Origin: Spodoptera frugiperda
Lineage: Eukaryota > Arthropoda > Insecta > Lepidoptera > Noctuidae
Assembly (NCBI RefSeq): GCF_023101765.2
Contig: NC_064219.1
Coordinates: 9,713,774-9,777,773 of the forward strand
DNA: 64,000 nucleotides
Direction of reading: 5' to 3'
The notes beneath the pieces were generated by a model. The model saw only the letters and a list, made by a program, of their open reading frames with translations. It was not told the DNA's origin and made no database searches. Positions 55,370 to 64,000 of the stretch are shown here, one piece after another. The first letter of the stretch is position 1; each line of letters opens with the position of its first letter. A program made the translations under genes and the position numbers.

Positions 55370-55787
55370 TAAAAACGTTGCCCCACTTTTAGTTTTTTTT
55401 TTTAATGTTAATTAAGTATTAACATTAAAAACTAAATTAAATAAAACCCATAAATAACATCGGAACTACATTTCCCATGGATAAATCACGAGATATATTG
55501 CTTGTAATTATTGAAATATATATATTTTTGTATTAATGGGAATTAATGGTGTCGTGTTGTGTTCTATGTGTTATTTATGGGGCCGTTGCCATGGCAGTGA
55601 ACGCTTTAGTTTTACGGTTGTGCAATATTGTTTTATTTGAACTCATTTATAGTAAACTACCTTCTTTCGCGCGGTTTCACCCACTCTGTTTCATTCCTAT
55701 TGATTGTCCTGTGATATTTTGCCTTGTTACCTTCCTCAATAAATGGGCTATCCAACATAAAATTAAGGAGCAGGCGCTCTTTGATAA

Positions 55788-55945
55788 AACGCTGAAACTA
55801 CTGAACGGATTTTGATGGAATTTGGTATATAGACAGAGTGTCAACTGATTTGGGTGATAGGGTACTTTTTATCCCACGGGAACTTGAGTGGGTGATAGGA
55901 TACTTTTTATCCCAGTGGGTGAAGCCGCTGGCAGAAGATAGTCAG
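55788..55945 (+). mobile_element. Helitron-derived fragment with internal duplication
   Basis: Contains ACTACTGAACGGATTTTGAT, as at 50350. The segment GGGTGATAGGRTACTTTTTA is present twice (near 55853 and 55891). Neither terminus is clear. Confidence 0.55.
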
Positions 55946-57249
55946 CAATATTTTCTATGTTTGTTTTTTGATTCCACACAAATTACTTATTACACTAAAG
56001 AAAAACAGTTTATTTGCAATTTGCACCATAACAAAAATATTGAACAGAAATAAATAAAGGTGAAATAAATAATATATTTCGTTTTACCTTATAATTTTGA
56101 TTACCTATATATTAAAATAGAACATTAAACTACATAGATAGAGAGACACTGTATTTCTTTTAACACAAACAAAACCGCAAACAAAAACTAGCTTACCTAC
56201 ATTTTCTCCATAAGATATTGAGTTTCTCTTCCATTAAATATTGATTTACTAAACAATTTCTGGAAGTGACATAAACGTCTATGGTCATTGTGGGTGCATG
56301 ATTGACCTTCAAGGTCATTGACCCGTTGTATATTCACAGTTTATTGGGTAATTATTTTGTGTCGTGATTTATATGGCGGTGTTAGATTCATGGGCTGTAG
56401 CTTCGTTTGTTTTGGATTTAAGAGACACTGGACTGGAAATTGGAATGTTGATTTGATATTTTGTTTGTATGTTGGTATCTAAATTTCAGTTTGTATTTTA
56501 TTAGATGTGTATTGTATTGGCTCAGATTTTTTTTAACACCAATCAATGGTAATTCCGTAAATGTGTTAACACATTCAATTAAATAAAATACTTATTTTAT
56601 TTATACATTGAATATGAAATAAAATAAGTATTTATTTTAACAATAATATTTATCTTTTAACAATAGTTTCCTCAAACAATACTTACACAGAGAAACAAAG
56701 GATATAATTGGTAACCGTAATAATTTTGTTAATTGTTTTATGTACTATGAAAAAGAAAAGAAAGAAAGAAAAAATGTTTATTTTGCACCACTATGATAAT
56801 TATCAATACATTAAACAAAAACTTAAATCCAATTCCTATTTCTTGATACAAATTAAAAACACAAGCAAACAAAATCACACAGCAAATTCTTATCCATCAC
56901 CAACCCACTCATTCCTTATACCACGACAGCCACAAAGCCGACACAGCGATGTGCACTAAACTTGTTTGTCTCAATAAAACGCTGGCATTTAATAGCGGCC
57001 ATATGCCGTGATCTATCGGTATTTATCACATTTTATCCTATGTAATTAAAGGGACATAATTAAAAAGAATGTAAATCAATCAGTTTGGTTATAAAGGAGA
57101 AATTAATGAATTTACTTTGGACTCACAGGAGCTTACGTTAATGATAGTTAAAGACCTTGGGAAGGTGGTATTGTTGATCGAAGTGGGAAGGCTTTAACGA
57201 TATAAATGAATGTATAAAAAATAAACATGGAGAAGGAAAATTGGAACTG
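55946..57249. other. Gene-free stretch
   Basis: A/T-rich, with a short inverted ATAAAATAAGTATTT motif near 56585-56637. No gene or known element seen. Confidence 0.5.
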
Positions 57250-57542
57250 ACCGTTCCTGTGGCGAAAGCATACGGGTCATCTGAGAGTAAGCAATTTCCG
57301 CCGCCCATGGACACTTGAACCACCAGAGGTGTTACAAGTGCGTTGCCGGACTTTTGGGGGTTAGCAATTTAAGTGCTGTTGGGGTATCGGGGATTGGGAA
57401 GATTGGGAAGGTAGGTAATTGGGCCGTCGGTAAACTCACTTACACAACGCTAGCGTTGTTTCACGTCGGTTTTCCATGAGACCGTGGTTACACTCCGGTC
57501 GAATCGGCGCATCCATGCCGAAGCATGGCTCTCTCTCACTTG
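57250..57542 (+). mobile_element. Family A copy
   Basis: AGTAAGCAATTTCCGCCGCC through GGGGTATCGGGGATTGGG to AAGCATGGCTCTCTCTCAC. Confidence 0.72.
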
Positions 57543-58275
57543 AACTTCATTCACGCGGCTAAATGAGTAGCACTTTTATGTACACTTTTATGTCATTTGA
57601 ACAGACTGCTAAAAATAAAGTAAATGAGTCTATTCGTCCTTTACCTACATCAAGATTTAATCTCTCTGAAAGTAGAATTAATACCGTACATGATAATAAA
57701 TATTAAGTATACGATGAAATATAAACCAATCTCTAAATCTATTCAGACAGAAACCCTCATAACCTTTTATTAAAACAATATTAAAAGGGCGAAATATCGA
57801 TAATCAGTTCGCACCTCGATAAGCTATACCAACCTTAACGATATAAAATAAAGGCCCAAAACCCATAATTTCTTATCACGGCTAAACATAAATAACAACC
57901 CTGGTAAATACCCCATCTTAAATATATCGGGGTACTTTATTTTAGCAATTAAACGTTAATATTTTCAAATTAAGGGGACACCATAGGTGTTCGTAAATCC
58001 AGGAATAATCGTGAATTCAGGGCATTTTGGGGCGCGAAATTATCACGTTATTGTGTTTGGTGTAAGGGGTTAGATATGAGCGGTTTTGTTTTTCTATGAC
58101 TAGCAACTTTTTACCCGACTGCGCCAGAAGGAGGGTTATGTTTTTGGGTTAAAGTTATTAGTTCTACTCCGTTGGTTACATGGTGAAAAGTGAAACTGCC
58201 TAGTAGGGGATGTTGACTTCAAAACTCATCAAGACTTATGTTGAAAAAAGTACAATTGCTACCTGCATTCTTTGG

Positions 58276-58400
58276 ACTGCACAGTTGGTGTGGCTGGGCA
58301 CCTGGCTGTCGCGCAACTTGCCGCGGGTTCGATTCCCAACTCTTTTTGTGATCCATAAATTGTTGCTCCGGATCTCATAACATGACTGGTGAAAAGCGTC
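58276..58400 (+). mobile_element. SINE-2 copy, 3'-shortened
   Basis: tRNA-like head with GCGGGTTCGATTCCCAAC, then TGTGATCCATAAATTGTTG. The 3' conserved segment is missing. Confidence 0.7.
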
Positions 58401-58762
58401 CGTGTAAAGCAACTTGAAAACGTGATTTAAGAAAAATAAATATTACGTATGTATATTTTGAAATTAAATTAAAAATAGAATCGCTCTCAGTCTCCAACTT
58501 GAATACCAGTAAATCATGATAAATTGACTTTTGCAATACGTATTCGGTAATCTATTTGCGGATTAAAAGCGTTAAACGACATTGTTTTTCGAATATTATT
58601 AAGTTATGGGAATCCATTTTGTTTTTCGTTTATTCTTTTATTTTGTTCTCGCCCGAGATTAGGCATAAATGTTTTTTAAATGTATTCGAAACGCATTCTG
58701 TGTTTATTTTTTATCAATGTTTTGTTTATTTCGTTTTTCTGGTTTTTCACGTAACAGAGTTG

Positions 58763-59098
58763 GGGTGTTTTTCCACCAGAGTTCTGCTATGTAGCTATGT
58801 TACGAGGATATAATAACTAAGCTGTGAAACTATGTTACCGTTTCCACTAATACTAAGCTATGTAGCTGTGTGAGGAAGATGCACAGCTCGAGTATGCGAT
58901 GTATCGATAGTAGGGAAGCCATCCATAGTATACACCCATAGCACGTAAATCCATAGCACGCAACTTTCCATATAAATAATAGAGCTTAGTGGAATCCGTT
59001 GCCACCAATGCTATGCTGTGGGTACTAAAGAATATGATTGATGGAAGCCAAACGCATCCACAGCAACGTAGCATATCACATCTGGTAGAAAAGCACCC
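58763..59098. mobile_element. MITE family C, full length (336 bp)
   Basis: Ends GGGTGTTTTTCCACCAGAG and its inverse, TCTGGTAGAAAAGCACCC, are flanked by TTG on both sides, a possible three-base target duplication. The interior shares CAGCAACGTAGCATA, CTTAGT and GCACGCA motifs with the other copies. Confidence 0.75.
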
Positions 59099-59884
59099 TT
59101 GATGGGAATGATTGTAAACAATGTACCGTATATAAGAAAATCCAAAGCAATATTTAGCGTAAAGTAAATTGAGTTCATTTCTTAAACCTATGTAGACAGA
59201 CAGAATTAAATTCAGTCATTCTTCTTACAGACAATAAAATAAAAGCTGATTTCCTGATCTCAGACTACGAATAAATATATTATCCGTCTCTTTAAACAAA
59301 AAATTGAATTCAGAACATTTTTATATTTTTTCCAGGCATTCATTGACTGGACTATTTTTGATCCAAAATATACTTAAATTTTCATTGAATATTAAACCTA
59401 AAAACAAAAGCATAAAGCATAAACTTCATCGATATTCCATACAATTGTTTCGTATACTATAAAAATAAAAATGTCGAAAAATAAAAAATTTCAACACAAA
59501 AAATTCAATGCTATTGTTCCGTTAGTTTCGAAAAAAAATCCCATTCCTTTTTTATTAACAGATGGCACCATTGTGGAATCAAAAAATAATAATTTATACA
59601 TTTTTCATTTCTCAATTAATATGGCAACGCTACACTTTTTCCGGTGGTTAATAAAGAAAATTCCTGTACCGTAGTTAATTAAAATAGCCTGATGTGTGTG
59701 GCTCAAATGACAGCGATTCTTATGACCGCTATTACATTAGACTAAGTATGAGTTTGCTTTATTTTTAAAGTAATTGAAACGAGTTCAGCACTCTGATTGG
59801 TCGGCGCGAATAACCAACCAATCAAAGCGCCGAACGCGCTCTCATTTTGATTTCTTTAAACGTAATGCAAACTACAATTACACC

Positions 59885-59990
59885 GTTTGGGGCTGGGTGT
59901 CACGTATATGTGAAACTGTATGTTTGTAAATTCACCTTCGATACGGGAGAAAACACTAGTATAGGGCAACCTTTCTAAAAAAAAATCATA
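59885..59990 (+). mobile_element. SINE-2 3' half
   Basis: GGGGCTGGGTGTCACGTATA through TTTGTAAATTCACC to an A-rich tail. The head is absent. Confidence 0.65.
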
Positions 59991-60069
59991 TAATAATTAT
60001 AATATGGTCCTTCGAGACGCAGCATTGTGAATTATAGCAATAACAATTACGGCGTTACTGTCATTAGTG

Positions 60070-60432
60070 AAAAATAAATCCCACCCAAAACATAAATGTG
60101 AAAGGCTGCCAAGTTCGATAATATTGGAATGCTTCGCCTATAAAAGAAGTGAGATCTAAATAAGTACCAAGTTCCATACACAGACCTCAGTTAAAAATGA
60201 TATAACAAGTTGGCAAGTTTTCACACACTTTGTTATAAACCTACTAAACGCAATGAGTCAAGTATATAATTTTCTATTAAAACTTGCCAAGTTATATCAT
60301 TTTTAACTGAGGTCTGTGTATGGAACTTGGTACTTATTTAGATCTCACTTCTTTTATAGGCGAAGCATTCCAATATTATCGAACTTGGCAGCCTTTCACA
60401 TTTATGTTTTGGGTGGGATTTCATTTATTTTT
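60070..60432. repeat. Long near-perfect inverted repeat (arms ~150 bp, loop ~57 bp)
   Basis: Left arm 60070-60221 and right arm 60279-60432 are complementary except for two small indels (about three and four bases). Each arm carries a TATAAAAG box. If transcribed, it would fold into a ~150-bp hairpin. Confidence 0.93.
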
Positions 60433-61989
60433 GTAAGGTTTATTTTCTTTTTTTCTTATTTTACTTTACTTTGACTAAATACAAACCTTCGTAACGAATT
60501 TTAGGTCGGTACGACCATTGAAAGATATAGATATTTTTTTTGTTTTAGTTCCTTAGGGGTATGAATGCACACCTTCATTATTTTTAAAACCGACTCACAC
60601 TTGGCCATTTTCAGATTTTTTCCTTTACCTTGACCTAAAGACCTACCTCCATGCCAAATTTCAAGTCAATACGACCATTGGAAGTGGTCTAGGTTTTTTG
60701 AGTGAGTGAGTGAGTGAGTGAGTGAGTACAGTCAGTCAGTGAGTGTATAGTAAAAATAGCGATTTTCTGACGTCAATATCTCAAGACCTACAATAGGTAC
60801 ATTAATGAAATTTTGTATTTTAGATAAGTAAGTAGATCTCGACAGATATTAGAAATTTCATATGCGTTGATAAAATAGATTTTGAGTTATAGGTGGGTCG
60901 AACTTGGCCCGAAATGGTTCGTGTAATATAACCCACGGCCGGTGTGTCGGTTTTTTTGCTCGAACTTGGCGGACACACTGCCGTGTGTCTAGATAGATTC
61001 TGGTTTGGTTGTTTAAACTCGAATAGAATTCGACTAGAACTAATAATTACACCTTCCGTTGAATTGCAAGACTGACTGCAAAGTAGGTATAATTTACTGT
61101 TTGGAAAAAAACGTGTCTCGTCATACTAATTAAAATACGCAGCGATATTTGACTGTACCTTTGACAACTAGACAATAGACATAGCACGAGAATGTGTATC
61201 CACAAATTCCACCCGCTAACACAGCGGCCCCACCCAATTCGAACGTACAGTATAGGCAAGCTCGTCCATGCCATACGCTTTATTGAATTTCTGCAAAATT
61301 CCTAACACATGCCGCCGGGCGTCCGAGTTTTAATTCATAAAAGTACCACCGTGTGAACTTTCATAAACTGATATCACAGGTTAATTAGGCGAGAATAATT
61401 TTGTTAAAATATTTAAGGTTTCCTGTGAAAGAACTTTTTACATTGTAGATTTTGTACAGCGTTGGAAATGGATGAGGTATTATGAAGTTTTGCTTTGTTC
61501 ATTGATGTTGTTATAGAATTTTGTATGATTGGTTTTCTGTTTTAGGTGTTTTACTGGCTACTGGCTAGCTATTGGCTACGATACTAGTTAGTTATATGAA
61601 TATTTTTGACAAAATTTTGAACACTCACTCTCATCAAGAGGCTACCTAAACATCCAGACTGTTTTATAGGTTAATAAACAAAAACAGCCACTATTAAACT
61701 AAAGACAATAATAATTAATCATACGCTCAATAATTATTAGCAATATTATCATAATTACTTAGCTAATAATAACAACAGCCGAACAGTGAGTAAATTATTC
61801 TGAGCTAATAGATAGTTAATTATTAATAATACTCGAGTAGTGCACTGAATGGCTTATTAGGTAATTGAGGGATTAAATGGGGACAAGGCTTCTTGGCTTA
61901 GTTATTGCTAAAAGCATTTAAAGTGTACGGATTACGATTACGAAGACAGGTTATGGATGGGAGACCATTTTTTTCGAGTGGTGAATGAA
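60433..61989. other. Repeat-like noncoding block and unique DNA
   Basis: 60480-60910 has the look of a lepidopteran transposon end (CCAAATTTCAAGTCAATACG, (GAGT)n, ATCTCAAGACCTACAATAGG), but boundaries are not visible. 60910-61989 is unique A/T-rich DNA with no supportable gene. Confidence 0.4.
60692..60745 (+). repeat. (GAGT)n microsatellite and GTCA variants
   Basis: A run of GAGT units followed by CAGTCAGTCAGTGAGTG. Confidence 0.9.
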
Positions 61990-62048
61990 AATCTTCCAAT
62001 GTTTTTTCCCGCCTCGGGTGAGGCGAGGAGTGTCAGACTCTGACTGAC
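61990..62048 (-). mobile_element. Family B fragment, minus
   Basis: TTTTCCCGCCTCGGGTGAGG and AGGAGTGTCAGACTCTGACT only. Confidence 0.5.
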
Positions 62049-62109
62049 TTATACCACCATATTTGGTGATGATAGCCTTAAGACTTCTTGGGTCTTTTTC
62101 ATAATTATT

Positions 62110-62203
62110 GGTTCTTACAAAGAGTTGCTCCGTGCGGGAATAGGACCCGCTACATGCTACATGGTAGCCGGTTGCCTAGTTACCGCGTCAACTGTACATT
62201 CAG
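62110..62203 (-). mobile_element. SINE-2 head fragment
   Basis: Reverse complement of the tRNA-like head (GGGAATAGGACCCGCTACAT). The 3' body is missing. Confidence 0.6.
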
Positions 62204-62315
62204 TGTTCTGTTCACAATATTGACTTCTATACCAATTCAGAGAAATTACGGATTTTGTCCTCTGTAGTTATGACCACGACATGTCATAATTGAAAAAAAA
62301 CACATACATACATAT

Positions 62316-62561
62316 CGTCACCCCCTTAATCCCCGAAAGGTGGGCAGAGGTACACATTATGGCACGTAATGCCACTGTACACACACTTTTCACAATATAT
62401 GTTGAAGTCTCATGTGGTGGTGAGCCTATTGCCAAATACCGGGCACATTTCAAGACTCCGTGTTACTACTGAGAAATTTTCGAAATACCGAAAAAGCCCA
62501 TACTTTGCTCGACCCGGGAAGCGAACCCGAGGCCCATTGTCCGGTAGTCACACTTGCGACC
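62316..62561 (-). mobile_element. SINE-1 copy, truncated in the head
   Basis: Reverse complement of SINE-1 from its 3' end (62316) through the body to the anticodon-like part of the head. The A box is missing. Confidence 0.78.
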
Positions 62562-64000
62562 TACTAAAAAAAAACAAAATTGGAATTAGGTTCCAATTAA
62601 CGTACGAGTACTATGACCAATAAACTTACTCTTATCAGAACATTCAATGGAGCAAAGTATAAGTAACTTTCAATAAACAAGTACGCAATAACTACCTATG
62701 TATAGTACGATAAACAGGGCACCTAAATAAATACCTAATCCACGGACCGGTATTAAATTATTGTGGCCATATCGTAAACCCACAACGTTCTAGCGATACA
62801 ATATTTATTTTTATTAAGTCTATGGATGCACGATGGTTTATAAACGCAGCGGTTTTTTGAAGCTGTATACTGCTGTGTACTGTTAAATTTTTTGTTAGGC
62901 TTGTTTTTTTTTTTGTTGTTTTTTATTTTATGTAACATAAAGTAAGGCAACTATAAATATTATGAACGCACCTATTTGTGTTCTTTAACAGCGTTTTTAA
63001 GTTAGGAAACCTAAGGAACTTTAATCCCTTATTTTGGGAGTAAGTATCACTTGCAAGTGACAAATTGATTAAAGTAAATTAAATGTAAATTGAATAATAA
63101 AACATAAATCATAACAGAATTATTTTTAAAATAATCATAACATACCTCTTTAGGTTTTAAAATTCGTAGCAATTACCGTTCCATTGTCTTTGCCTACCCT
63201 CAAGGGACACAGCCGTGAAGGTATGTATGTATGTAATCTAATATAGATTTAATCCATTCAGATAAATCAGACCTAATCGTCCACAAATACAACGTAAAAA
63301 CATAAAACAGTAAACAACAAAATAAACTACATCATAATAATAACCGCTGCGTTATTCCCACCTCGTGCGTCTCGAACATTTTTTCCACATCCCTCGTCCG
63401 CGGTCGTAACAGCAACTAATTGCTTTCGGAAACGGTTTATGTGATCGTATTTCACCTGAAAAAATGATTTATCCCAAACACTGGATATTCTTTGTCGCAT
63501 TTTCGTGCGAAACAAATGTGGACGTTCAATGGTAATGTCTATGTATCTAGATTACGTGTAATGGCTCAGAAAATGGCCAGAGAAGATTTTATTATCGTTT
63601 GAAAATGGTTATAGTTTTTTGGAATGTGTAGGTAAATTGTTATTGATTTGGTTTATTGCGGCTTTAATCATGGAGTTATTGGGGTAGGTCAGGGCAGATT
63701 TTTTCACTATAAAGGCCGGCAACGCACCTGTGAGTCCTCCGGTGTTGCGGGTGTCTATGGGCGGCGCTGATCGCTTACCATCAGGTGATACGTCTGCTCG
63801 TTAGCCCTATACCATAAAAAACCTGTTACGAGATTTACTCAATTTTCACCTAGTAATAGTAAAACACTGTCTTTAAGGTAGTCCTTCAAATAAAACCCGT
63901 CTGTGTATGTATAAGTCAAACATTTCAAATAATTTAAACGATTTTATACGAAAACATATTTACAATTACTTACTTTCCTCTACTTTACTCACCTCCTAAT
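62562..64000. other. Gene-free right end of the window
   Basis: Only a family-A fragment (63708-63818). The rest is A/T-rich with no supportable exon. Confidence 0.5.
63708..63818 (-). mobile_element. Family A fragment, minus
   Basis: AAAGGCCGGCAACGCACCTG through GCGGCGCTGATCGCTTACCA to CTATACCATAAAAAA. Confidence 0.65.

Noticed and set aside
55546..55815. 89-codon ORF with hydrophobic start.
   Set aside because: Its 3' part runs into a Helitron-derived repeat and no family resemblance is visible.
59471..59674. 67-codon Lys/Asn/Phe-rich ORF.
   Set aside because: Typical chance ORF of A/T-rich DNA; no signal peptide, domain or splice sites that I can support.

Overview
This is a window of AT-rich eukaryotic DNA from an insect, almost certainly a moth and probably a noctuid-like lepidopteran. 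The basis is split genes with GT-AG introns, insect digestive-type carboxypeptidases, many tRNA-derived SINEs and small DNA transposons of lepidopteran type, and a lepidopteran-style Helitron family. The species cannot be named from the sequence alone. There is nothing bacterial: no operons, Shine-Dalgarno sites or CRISPR arrays.

Region 1 (1-5238) holds only dispersed repeat fragments. Region 2 (5239-14235, minus strand) holds two complete M14A zinc metallocarboxypeptidase genes in head-to-tail tandem, the only host protein genes I can support. CP2 (14235 down to 10609, 440 aa) is an ordinary secreted pro-carboxypeptidase. CP1 (9300 down to 5239, 481 aa) has the same six-exon structure with identical intron phases, but adds a Thr/Pro-rich stalk and a hydrophobic C-terminus that look like a GPI-anchor signal. 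Both keep every catalytic residue. A cluster of four TGATAA motifs lies just upstream of CP2, as expected for GATA-driven midgut genes.

Region 3 (14236-24710) is repeat-rich and gene-free. It includes a 1,038-bp element (23089-24126) with long GGGT...ACCC inverted termini and a perfect 9-bp target duplication. It resembles a non-autonomous Mutator-like element and carries a strikingly G+C-rich insert.

Region 4 (24711-38082) is the most unusual part: three nearly identical ~4.16-kb Helitrons in direct tandem, separated by two copies of one 448-bp spacer (H-S-H-S-H). Each copy starts with TC after an A and ends with a hairpin plus CTAG before a T. Each encodes a protein with eight 23-residue STPR-type repeats, a broken Rep (HUH) domain, and, across one large shared deletion, the last ~57 residues of a Pif1-like helicase in another frame. 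The element was therefore already defective before it was amplified.

Region 5 (38083-64000) has no recognisable host gene and may be intergenic or a long intron. It contains SINEs, a LINE 3' end, RTE 3' tails, MITE families and several striking inverted repeats: a ~150-bp-arm inverted repeat at 60070-60432, a perfect 26-bp hairpin at 53399-53456, a foldback at 40872-41109, and a 184-bp segment at 38783 repeated almost exactly in inverse orientation at 50683.
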